A DNA stretch of 64,000 bases, from positions 496,001 to 560,000 of the forward strand of contig NC_009633.1 in assembly GCF_000016985.1 (NCBI RefSeq), in the 5' to 3' direction. The notes beneath the pieces are model-generated. The model was not told the DNA's origin, did no database searches, and saw nothing but the letters and a program-made list of their open reading frames with translations. Position numbers and translations under genes: made by a program. Of the stretch, positions 25,677 to 33,742 are shown one piece after another. Origin of the DNA: Alkaliphilus metalliredigens QYMF (GTDB taxonomy: Bacteria; Bacillota; Clostridia; Peptostreptococcales; Natronincolaceae). Within the stretch, counting starts at the first letter, position 1. The number at the start of each line of letters is the position of its first letter.

Positions 25677-26579
25677 ATGAAATTTATAGCTTTTACAACA
25701 AAGGACAAAGAGAACACACGACTAGGCGTATATAAAAATAGTGAAAGTATAGTGATTGACTTGAATACCATAGGACTAAGTCGCTTTTTCCATGATATGA
25801 ATGATTTGATTAAGAATATCAAGCCGAAGGATATTGATGTATTAAAGGAAGTCATTAGTTTGGTGGAAGAGAAAGAATACGAAACGTATCATGTAGAGGA
25901 AATAACTTTAGGTGCTCCTATTGATAGAACCATTCATGATGTGATTTGTGTTGGACTAAACTACGCGGAACATATTGATGAAACAAAAAAGGGTTTTGAT
26001 GAAAATATGGAAATACCGCTACACACAGTGTATTTTTCTAAAAGGGCAAATCAGGTGAAGGGCCCTGGAGAAGAAATTGAAAGCCATAGTCATTTAAATG
26101 AAAGTATGGATTATGAAGTAGAGTTAGCTGTGATTATTGGCAAAGAGGGAATCAATATTTCAAAAGAAGAAGCCAAGGAGTATATATTTGGATATACGAT
26201 ACTGAATGATCTTTCAGCCAGGGGTCTTCAAAAAAATCATGTTCAGTGGTTTAGAGGGAAAAGTCTTGATGGCTTTACTTCCATGGGACCCTGTATTGTA
26301 CATGGTTCTTCCGTAGGTTTTCCATTGGAGCTTGATATTAAATCGAGGGTCAATGATGAGTTGAGACAGAACTCCAATACAAAGTTTATGATGAAGGATG
26401 TCAGCACAATTATTTCCGAGATTTCACAGGGAATGACGCTACTGCCAGGGGATGTCATTGCCACAGGAACGCCATCAGGAGTGGGGATGGGTTTTACACC
26501 TCCAAGGTTTTTGAAGGCGGGAGATACAGTAGAATGTGAAATTCAACATATGGGACTTTTAAAAAATAAAATAAAATAA
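25677..26579 (+). CDS. Fumarylacetoacetate hydrolase (FAH)-family enzyme
   Basis: I start it at ATG 25677 behind AAAGGAGGGG, giving 300 residues. The FAH fold is clear: VGLNYAEHIDE, then the metal-site segment DYEVELAVIIGKEG, GYTILNDLSARGLQ, and GDVIATGTPSGVG. Members hydrolyse or decarboxylate 2,4-dioxo acids (acylpyruvases such as FAHD1, 2,4-diketo-3-deoxyrhamnonate hydrolase) or dehydrate 2-keto-3-deoxy acids. Here it is the first gene of the second IclR-type operon. A 2,4-dioxo acid substrate would agree with the thiolase further on; this is inference. Confidence 0.85.
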   Translation: MKFIAFTTKDKENTRLGVYKNSESIVIDLNTIGLSRFFHDMNDLIKNIKPKDIDVLKEVISLVEEKEYETYHVEEITLGAPIDRTIHDVICVGLNYAEHIDETKKGFDENMEIPLHTVYFSKRANQVKGPGEEIESHSHLNESMDYEVELAVIIGKEGINISKEEAKEYIFGYTILNDLSARGLQKNHVQWFRGKSLDGFTSMGPCIVHGSSVGFPLELDIKSRVNDELRQNSNTKFMMKDVSTIISEISQGMTLLPGDVIATGTPSGVGMGFTPPRFLKAGDTVECEIQHMGLLKNKIK

Positions 26580-26611
26580 AAACTTAATCAAAAATTGTAG
26601 GAGGAATCAAC

Positions 26612-27772
26612 ATGCCGTCATTATCTAAAACAATATTAAACTTAGAAGAATCTGGTATTAGAGAAATTATGAACTTAGCATTGGGTATGGAAGATGTGAT
26701 TAGACTGGAAATAGGAGAACCACAGTTTGATACACCTGAGCATATCATTGAAGCAACTAGTCAAGCTGCAAGAGATGGGTTTACTAAATATACTGCGAAC
26801 CTAGGACTGTTATCTCTAAGAGAAACAATATCCAATCATGTAAACAATAGATTTAACTTAGAAACAAGTTGGGAGAATGTAGCTGTATCAGTAGGAGGCG
26901 TAGGTGCTGTTTCTTCATTAATCCGTGTGTTAGCAGATGCCGGAGATGAATTACTCATACCTAGTATTGCCTGGCCAAATTATAAGATGGCAATTGATTG
27001 TATTGATGCAACACCTGTATTCTATAAATTAGACCCTAACAATGATTTCTTACCATCCATTGAAAATTTAGAAAGTCTTGTGACACCTAAAACCAAGGTA
27101 CTGGTAATCAACTCACCTTCAAATCCTTTGGGAGTCGTGATTCCACAGAAACTAATAAAAGAGCTAGTAGAATTTGCTAAGAAACATGACTTATTTCTTA
27201 TCTCTGATGAAGTGTATGAGGAAATCATTTTTGAAGGAGACCATATTAGTACGCTTCCATATGATACTGATGGACGCGTAATTGGCGTATTTAGTTTTTC
27301 AAAAACCTATGCCATGACAGGGTATCGATTAGGTTACGCCATCGGTAATAAAGAGATTATAAAAGAAGTAGGTAAATTCCAAGAAGTGAATGTCATGAAT
27401 GCATGTGGCATTGCTCAAAAGGCTGCTGAAGCTGCTTTAAAAGGATCGCAGGATTGCATTAGAGAAATGGTGGCGGTCTATAAAGACAACATGGAAGCAG
27501 CAACTAGACTAATGGACGAATATGAAATTCCTTATCAACAACCAACGGGTGCATTCTATCTATGGGTAAATATAGGGTGCAAGGATGCTACAGTGTTTGC
27601 TAAAGACTTTTTAGTACAACATAAGGTAGCAATCGCACCGGGAAATACCTTTGGACCTGAGGGAAGCCCTTATATACGTATTTCTTTGGCATCTAAGAAA
27701 GAAGATATATTGGAGGGAATCCATAGACTGGCTGTTATGCTGGGAAAATCAAAGCTTGCTGTGAATGCTTAA
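26612..27772 (+). CDS. Class I/II PLP-dependent aminotransferase
   Basis: A 386-residue fold-type I aminotransferase with NSPSNPLGVV, SDEVYEEIIF and the PLP lysine in SFSKTYAMTGYRLGY. Residues RLEIGEPQFDTPEH near the N-terminus are typical of the aspartate/aromatic aminotransferase-like branch. It lies 32 bases after the FAH gene. In this setting it could aminate a 2,4-dioxo acid to the 2-amino-4-oxo acid used by OrtAB, or recover pyruvate from alanine. Specificity cannot be predicted from sequence alone. Confidence 0.9.
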   Translation: MPSLSKTILNLEESGIREIMNLALGMEDVIRLEIGEPQFDTPEHIIEATSQAARDGFTKYTANLGLLSLRETISNHVNNRFNLETSWENVAVSVGGVGAVSSLIRVLADAGDELLIPSIAWPNYKMAIDCIDATPVFYKLDPNNDFLPSIENLESLVTPKTKVLVINSPSNPLGVVIPQKLIKELVEFAKKHDLFLISDEVYEEIIFEGDHISTLPYDTDGRVIGVFSFSKTYAMTGYRLGYAIGNKEIIKEVGKFQEVNVMNACGIAQKAAEAALKGSQDCIREMVAVYKDNMEAATRLMDEYEIPYQQPTGAFYLWVNIGCKDATVFAKDFLVQHKVAIAPGNTFGPEGSPYIRISLASKKEDILEGIHRLAVMLGKSKLAVNA

Positions 27773-27816
27773 AATACGATAAACAAAAAATAGATGAACA
27801 ATCCGGGGGGATAACA

Positions 27817-28605
27817 ATGAGTAATCGAATACAAAATGAACTGAGTGAAGGAAAATATGTTGTGGGTCCATTTATGAAGCTAGCTAGCCCTGCAATAGTT
27901 GAGATTATGGGGAAAGCCGGATTTGACTACGTGATTATAGACTGTGAGCATGGACCTACAAATATGCTCCAGGCTGAAGATATGGTAAGGGCGGCTAAAC
28001 TTGTAGGGATTTCGCCTGTCATTAGAGTCAGTGCCAATGATCCTGTTATGATATCTAGGGCATTGGATATTGGAGCAGATGCGGTGCAGGTACCACAAAT
28101 CAGCACAAAAGAAGATGCAGAAAGAGTAGCTAAAGCTGCTAAGTTCGCTCCACTAGGAGAGCGGGGCTCTTGTCCTTATGTTAGAGCTGCTGAGTACAGT
28201 CATCTTGATAAGAAAGAATATTTTAAGAAAGCCAATGAAGAAACCATGGTGATTATTCATATAGAGGGAGAAGAGGGAGCTAAGAACATTGATGAAATTT
28301 TATCAGTAGAGGGAATAGACGTCATATTTATAGGACCCTATGACTTATCTCAATCATTAGGGGTTCCAGGTGAGGTAGACCACCCTAAAGTGGTGGAAAT
28401 GATGGAAATGGTTGTTGAAAAAGCCAAAGGAAAAGGAAAGACAGTGGGGACATTTGTTGAAAGTCCAGAAGGCGCTCATAGATGGATTGATTTAGGCGTG
28501 CAGTATATATCCTATGCTGGAGATACAGGAATTATTTATCAAGCATGTAAAGATATAATGCAACAAATCCAGTCAGTTGAAGCAATTTCTCAAGACCAAA
28601 TATAA
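27817..28605 (+). CDS. HpcH/HpaI-family (2-keto-3-deoxy acid) aldolase
   Basis: A 262-residue class II, metal-dependent aldolase of the HpaI family. Features: DYVIIDCEHGPTN, IRVSANDP, GADAVQVPQI, IHIEGEEGAKNIDEI and VIFIGPYDLSQSLG. Relatives cleave 2-keto-3-deoxy sugar acids or 4-hydroxy-2-oxo acids to pyruvate plus an aldehyde. With a pentonate-derived substrate the products would be pyruvate and glycolaldehyde. Its presence beside the glycyl radical enzyme suggests either two alternative fates for the same keto-deoxy acid or a later step. Confidence 0.9.
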   Translation: MSNRIQNELSEGKYVVGPFMKLASPAIVEIMGKAGFDYVIIDCEHGPTNMLQAEDMVRAAKLVGISPVIRVSANDPVMISRALDIGADAVQVPQISTKEDAERVAKAAKFAPLGERGSCPYVRAAEYSHLDKKEYFKKANEETMVIIHIEGEEGAKNIDEILSVEGIDVIFIGPYDLSQSLGVPGEVDHPKVVEMMEMVVEKAKGKGKTVGTFVESPEGAHRWIDLGVQYISYAGDTGIIYQACKDIMQQIQSVEAISQDQI

Positions 28606-28669
28606 CAGTAGTATCTGGCGTGGTTTGATTTAGAGCGGCACGAGACGAGTTAAAGGTGGTGGAATAAAA

Positions 28670-31090
28670 ATGAAAAATGTTGTGACATATAACGAAAAAG
28701 AACTTAGAAGATCCATGACTCCTAGAATTGAAGCCATGAGAAAAGAAATTGTTCATTCAAAGCCAATTTTATGTAGTGAACGAGCGCTTTTGGTGACGGA
28801 GGCATATGCTGAAACGGAAGCACTGCCATCGGTCACCCGAAGGGCATTTGCCTTGAAAAAAATCCTAGGAAATATGACGCAAAATATTTTTGAAGGTGAA
28901 TTAATTGTAGGGAGTCACGGAAGTAATGGGCGAAGATCAGCACCTGTTTTTCCTGAGTTTTCTACAAAGTGGTTGGAAGAGGAATTAGATGAAATATTGG
29001 AAACCAGAACCCAAGATACCTTTATTGTTCCGAAAAATGTGAAGGAAGATCTGAAGGACATTTTTCCATATTGGCGAGGCAAAACCATCCATGATCGATA
29101 CCGGGCCATGCTACCGGATGAAACCAAAAGAGCTAGGGATGCTTATATGTTCACCCGTGGTCTTTTTGAACAAAATGGTTATGGCCATACTGCCTATGAT
29201 ATTCCTAAGCTTTTAAAGGTTGGGCTTGTAGGGATTAAAAGCGAAGTCAATGAAAAAATGCAGACCCTTGATTTAACCACAAGTGAAGGACTTGAAAAGA
29301 AGCTTTTTTATGAAGGGTTGATTGTTTGTTGTGATTCGGTGATTGCATATGCTAAACGCTATGCTCAGAGGGCTCTAGAGCTGGCTGACCAAGAGAAGAA
29401 TCCTGTAAGGAAAAAAGAGCTTGAAAAAATTGCCGATGTTTGCCAATGGGTTCCAGAAAATCCAGCAAGAGATACATGGGATGCAATTCAGGTTGTGGCC
29501 TTTATGCAACTGATTATTCAGACTGAAACAAATGGAGACTCAGTTTGTCCCGGGCGTCTGGACCAGTATCTCTACTCTTATTATAAAAATGATATGGCAG
29601 AAGGTCGATATACAATAGATGAAATTCAAGAATTATTAGATTGTCTTTGGATCAAATTGAATGAAATCATTAAAATTCAAGCCAGTGAGTCTGTTCGTAT
29701 TCATCCTGGATTCCCCATGACTCCAACTGTAACCATTGGGGGACAAACACCTGAGGGTGAGGATGCGACAAATGAGTTAAGCTATTTAATGCTAAATAGC
29801 CAAGAACATATTCGATTGACAAATCCACAATTTACGGTTCGATTTCATAAGGATACTCCAGAGGATTTTAAGCTGAGGGTGGTAGAAGTCGTGAAGTTAG
29901 GAACTGGCATGCCAGCAATGTTCGGGGATGAGGCTTGTATAGCCGCTCTGAAGCGGGGTTGTCCAGATATGCCAATGGAACGGATTCGAGATTATAGAAT
30001 TGTGGGTTGTGTTGAATTAGCCCCTAGGGGTTTCCAGGGCCGTGTTAATGGTGGATTTTTAAATGTAGCACGTGTTGTTGATTTGGCTCTTAATAATGGT
30101 GTGGATCGTTTGACAAATGAGCAGATCGGACCCCAAACAGGTGCACCAGAAGATTTAAAGGATTTTGATGATGTTCTGACAGCAGTTCGAACACAAACAG
30201 CATATTTCGTAAAGCACCAAGTGATTAATGCAGCAGTTGTAGATATGGTGCAAAGAGAGCATACACCGCATCTATTCTTGTCATCCCTTGTGGAGGGGTG
30301 TATTGAAAATGGTAAGGATATGACCCAGGGAGGCTCCCTATGGGGCGGGACTCCGATTCTCCATGTTGGAGAAGCCACTGCTGCTGATTCGTTGATAGGA
30401 GTCAAAAAAGCTGTTTTCGATGATCAACTGATTAGTATGAAGGAGTTAAAAGAAATTTTAGATAGCAATTTTGCCGGTGCTCAGGGGGAAAAAATATATC
30501 AAGCTCTCCTAGCTATGCCGAAATACGGAAATGACGACGATTATGCAGATGAAGTCATGCAAAAAATGATCAATATCTTCTTTGATGAAATCGAGAAACA
30601 TAAGGATATAGATGGCCGTTTCTATACCTCCACCATCCTTACCCTGGGGGCCACAGTTCCCCATGGCTGGACTACAGGGGCCACTGCCAATGGAAGAAAG
30701 GCCACAATGCCAGTTGCGGATTCCATGTCTGCATCTAATGGAGCGGATAAAGAAGGGCCCACGGCGATGTTGCTATCTGCTAGTAAAATAGACCAAACCC
30801 GTACCATTGAAGGAAATGTGGTTAATCTAAAATTCACGAAGATGGCATTAGAGGAAAAGAAAAACCTACAGCAATTGGTTAATTTGGTCAGTGTATACTT
30901 CGATGATCTAAAAGGTCAAGAAATCCAAGTGAATGTAGTGGATGAAAGTACCCTGAAGGATGCCCAAGAGTATCCTGAAAAGCACCAGGATCTCATTATA
31001 CGTGTAGCTGGCTATAGTGCACGTTTCACAGAGCTGGCTAAGGAGCTGCAGGACGATATCATAAGAAGAACAGAATACAATACACTGTGA
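28670..31090 (+). CDS. Glycyl radical enzyme, dehydratase type, substrate unknown
   Basis: An 806-residue pyruvate formate-lyase-family enzyme. The catalytic thiyl cysteine is Cys447 in RIVGCVELAPRG, with Glu449 as the C-x-E acid/base pair of diol-type dehydratases and lyases. The glycyl radical residue is Gly781 in RVAGYSARF. Known dehydratases (glycerol, propanediol, hydroxyproline, choline lyase) usually read GCVEP; here it is GCVEL, so it may form a separate specificity group. It lacks the paired cysteines of formate-lyases. It is followed by its activase. In context it probably removes water from a keto-deoxy or dihydroxy acid intermediate. Confidence 0.93.
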   Translation: MKNVVTYNEKELRRSMTPRIEAMRKEIVHSKPILCSERALLVTEAYAETEALPSVTRRAFALKKILGNMTQNIFEGELIVGSHGSNGRRSAPVFPEFSTKWLEEELDEILETRTQDTFIVPKNVKEDLKDIFPYWRGKTIHDRYRAMLPDETKRARDAYMFTRGLFEQNGYGHTAYDIPKLLKVGLVGIKSEVNEKMQTLDLTTSEGLEKKLFYEGLIVCCDSVIAYAKRYAQRALELADQEKNPVRKKELEKIADVCQWVPENPARDTWDAIQVVAFMQLIIQTETNGDSVCPGRLDQYLYSYYKNDMAEGRYTIDEIQELLDCLWIKLNEIIKIQASESVRIHPGFPMTPTVTIGGQTPEGEDATNELSYLMLNSQEHIRLTNPQFTVRFHKDTPEDFKLRVVEVVKLGTGMPAMFGDEACIAALKRGCPDMPMERIRDYRIVGCVELAPRGFQGRVNGGFLNVARVVDLALNNGVDRLTNEQIGPQTGAPEDLKDFDDVLTAVRTQTAYFVKHQVINAAVVDMVQREHTPHLFLSSLVEGCIENGKDMTQGGSLWGGTPILHVGEATAADSLIGVKKAVFDDQLISMKELKEILDSNFAGAQGEKIYQALLAMPKYGNDDDYADEVMQKMINIFFDEIEKHKDIDGRFYTSTILTLGATVPHGWTTGATANGRKATMPVADSMSASNGADKEGPTAMLLSASKIDQTRTIEGNVVNLKFTKMALEEKKNLQQLVNLVSVYFDDLKGQEIQVNVVDESTLKDAQEYPEKHQDLIIRVAGYSARFTELAKELQDDIIRRTEYNTL

Positions 31091-31124
31091 TTAGAAAATT
31101 TGGTAGCTTTAGAGGTGTTTAAAT

Positions 31125-31901
31125 ATGGCAGAGTCATTACTTGAAATAGAAGGAGTCATTTACAATATACAACGCTACTCTATCCATGATGGAACTGGTA
31201 TCCGAACAACGGTCTTTTTTAAGGGGTGTCCATTACGTTGCCTCTGGTGTGCTAACCCAGAATCTCAAAAAATTGAGATTGAGGAAATGGGAGAACGAAA
31301 AATTGGTCGTATTGCAACTGTTCAGGAGGTTCTAGATGTGGTTTCTAGAGATAAGATGTTCTACAACCGCTCTGGAGGTGGCATGACTTTATCCGGAGGG
31401 GAACCTCTGATGCAGCCAGAATTTGCTTCGGCATTGGTGAAAGAGGCAAAAAGACAAGATATTCATACGGCGATTGAAACATCAGGGTATCAGCAATGGG
31501 ATCTACTTTGGTCAGTGATTGAAAACATAGATACGGTTTTATTTGATATTAAGACCATGGATGCTCAGCAGCATCTTGAAGTGATGGGTACATCTAATCA
31601 GTTGATCCTTGAAAATGCAAAACGGATAGCTAAGATGAATAAAGAGATCATCCTCCGAATTCCCATTGTTCCTGGATACAATGATAGCTGGAGCAATATG
31701 GTTGAAACAGTTAATTTCGCTAAGGAGATAGGAATAAAAGAAATGCATCTTTTACCCTATCATCAGTTAGGGGAGTCTAAATATAAACAATTAGATCGGA
31801 ATTATAAGTTAAAGGGAGTCAGACCCCCATCAAAAGAAAAGCTTCAGGATATGGCTTTGAAAATTCATCGGAATTGGAAAGTAAATGTATCGGTAATTTA
31901 A
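31125..31901 (+). CDS. Glycyl radical enzyme activase (radical SAM)
   Basis: A 258-residue radical SAM protein that generates the glycyl radical on the enzyme encoded 34 bases upstream. The CxxxCxxC motif binding the SAM cluster is Cys35, Cys39 and Cys42 (FKGCPLRCLWCANPESQ), and the GGE motif lies in LSGGEPLMQ. It lacks the ferredoxin-like insert with extra cysteine clusters that glycerol dehydratase and hydroxyproline dehydratase activases normally carry, making it compact like the formate-lyase activase. That is unusual beside a dehydratase-type partner. Confidence 0.92.
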   Translation: MAESLLEIEGVIYNIQRYSIHDGTGIRTTVFFKGCPLRCLWCANPESQKIEIEEMGERKIGRIATVQEVLDVVSRDKMFYNRSGGGMTLSGGEPLMQPEFASALVKEAKRQDIHTAIETSGYQQWDLLWSVIENIDTVLFDIKTMDAQQHLEVMGTSNQLILENAKRIAKMNKEIILRIPIVPGYNDSWSNMVETVNFAKEIGIKEMHLLPYHQLGESKYKQLDRNYKLKGVRPPSKEKLQDMALKIHRNWKVNVSVI

Positions 31902-31980
31902 GAGACCTGTCGTTCTTTTTAAGTAAAACTGTATGACGGTGAAGCTTTAAAACTTTTTATACAAGATAGGAGATGTTGTG

Positions 31981-32295
31981 ATGGAAGTCAAGAAAGGTAA
32001 ATGGGTGGAAATCCATGATATTATTCTACAAACCAGCCAGCGAGCGCATCACTTGCCGGAGGATACAAAACAGGTCCCTCTAGAAATGAGGGTAAAGGGT
32101 TTTTTATTACAGGATGCTAAAGTTGGAGAGAGAGTAAAAATAAGAACTTTAATTGGAAGAGTGATTGAGGGAGAGCTGACAATAGATAACCCAAGACATG
32201 AATTTGATTATGGAGAGCCTGTACCGGAACTGTTAACCATTGGAACAGAGCTAAAAAGTCGGTTGTTTTCGGAAAGGTGGAAAGATCATGAGTAG
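31981..32295 (+). CDS. ortA: OrtA-like 2-amino-4-oxopentanoate thiolase, small subunit
   Basis: A 104-residue protein beginning at ATG 31981 (in-frame GTG three bases earlier; AGGAG upstream). KGKWVEIHDIIL, ERVKIRTLIGRVIEGEL and FDYGEPVPELL match the small subunit of the thiolase from the ornithine oxidation pathway of Clostridium sticklandii. That enzyme splits 2-amino-4-oxopentanoate with CoA into acetyl-CoA and alanine. The last eight bases overlap ortB. Confidence 0.85.
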   Translation: MEVKKGKWVEIHDIILQTSQRAHHLPEDTKQVPLEMRVKGFLLQDAKVGERVKIRTLIGRVIEGELTIDNPRHEFDYGEPVPELLTIGTELKSRLFSERWKDHE

Positions 32296-33703
32296 AGCGG
32301 GTAAATCCTACGATGAAGTAACCCAGAGAAAAAATGAAATTATGAAAGATGCACTGGGAATTGACTATGATAGATTTTCCATAGGGACCATAGGATTTGA
32401 TTACGAAAAAATGATGGAGGAAGTAGGTTATCCATTAGAGGAAACAATCAGGATCCAAAGAGAGACTGGTGTGGGGCAAACGCCGCTTGTTGAAATGAAG
32501 AACATCACTAAATTGGTTCGTAGTATGTCTGAACCCGGAAAGGGAGCCACCATTCTTGTGAAGGACGAAGCCCAAAACCCATCGGGAAGCTTTAAAGCTA
32601 GACGGGCTGCATTATCTGTATATGAAGCCCAAAAGAGGGGATATGAAGGTGTGATTGCTGCAACAAGTGGGAACTATGGTGCGGCAGTTGCCAGTCAGGC
32701 TGCAATGAGAGGAATGAAATGTATTGTTGTCCAAGAAACCCATGACAGTAGAGGGGTAGGGCAACCGGAAATTTTAGAAAAGGGAAGAATCTGTGAGGCA
32801 TTAGGGGCGGAGGTTGTTCAATTAACAGTAGGACCTGAGCTTTTTTATCAGTTTTTAGTGCTATTGGAGGAGACTAAGTTCTTTAATGCATCATTATATA
32901 GTCCATATGGTATAGCCGGAATTGAAACCCTTGGCTATGAAATCGCCACAGAGGTTAAGGAAAGATATGGAAAAGAACCTGCTGCTGTGATCACGACCCA
33001 TGCAGGTGGTGGAAATGTGACGGGAACAGCAAGAGGCATTAAAAAGGCTCATTGTGACAATACAAAAATCATTGCAGCTTCAGTGGATCTTTCGGGGCTA
33101 CATATGGCATCGGATAAAGACTTTAACAAAAAATCCTTTACAACGGGACACACTGGATTTGGAATGCCTTTTATGACTTGGCCAGATAGATCCGATGTTC
33201 CGAAAAATGCCGCAAGGCCTCTTCGATATATCGATAGATATGTAACGATGACTCAAGGTGAAGTATTTTATGCATGTGAGATGCTAGCTCAGCTAGAGGG
33301 GATAGAGAGAGGACCTGCAGGTAGTATATCATTGGCGGCGGCCATTGCCATTGCAAAGGAATTAAATGATGATGAAGTAATTGTGGTACAAGAAACAGAG
33401 TACACAGGTGCAGGAAAGCATCCCACAGCCCAGCTTACCTTTGCCACAAAGCAAGGAATTGAAGTGAGAAGGGGAAATCCTGAAGAAGGTATTCCTGGAA
33501 AGTCAGTGGTGATTCCTGAAAAGCCAGAGCAGATGTCAGTAAAGGATTATGATATAGATAAGCTAAGAACTTCTTATCTAAAAAATGCTTTAAAGGATGT
33601 TGATATCAAGACCCTTATAAAAGAAGATATTGACTATCTTGCTGAAGAAATAAGAAAAGACAGTAGCTTTGTTAAAGAATATATAGAAAAAATGGGATCA
33701 TAA
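32288..33703 (+). CDS. ortB: OrtB-like 2-amino-4-oxopentanoate thiolase, PLP subunit
   Basis: A 471-residue fold-type II PLP protein, the catalytic partner of OrtA. The PLP lysine lies in NPSGSFKARRAAL. Other conserved parts are ATSGNYGAAVASQAAMRG, HAGGGNVTGTARG and GPAGSISLAAA. The remaining ornithine pathway genes (racemase, aminomutase, 2,4-diaminopentanoate dehydrogenase) are absent around it, so here OrtAB probably receives its 2-amino-4-oxo acid from another source. Confidence 0.87.
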   Translation: MSRAGKSYDEVTQRKNEIMKDALGIDYDRFSIGTIGFDYEKMMEEVGYPLEETIRIQRETGVGQTPLVEMKNITKLVRSMSEPGKGATILVKDEAQNPSGSFKARRAALSVYEAQKRGYEGVIAATSGNYGAAVASQAAMRGMKCIVVQETHDSRGVGQPEILEKGRICEALGAEVVQLTVGPELFYQFLVLLEETKFFNASLYSPYGIAGIETLGYEIATEVKERYGKEPAAVITTHAGGGNVTGTARGIKKAHCDNTKIIAASVDLSGLHMASDKDFNKKSFTTGHTGFGMPFMTWPDRSDVPKNAARPLRYIDRYVTMTQGEVFYACEMLAQLEGIERGPAGSISLAAAIAIAKELNDDEVIVVQETEYTGAGKHPTAQLTFATKQGIEVRRGNPEEGIPGKSVVIPEKPEQMSVKDYDIDKLRTSYLKNALKDVDIKTLIKEDIDYLAEEIRKDSSFVKEYIEKMGS

Positions 33704-33742
33704 TATACAAAAATTTATGTGAGTTTTAAAGGGGGGGAGCAT

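Noticed and set aside
31981-33703. Ornithine fermentation operon
   Set aside because: OrtA and OrtB alone are present. The ornithine racemase, aminomutase and 2,4-diaminopentanoate dehydrogenase genes are not in the window.
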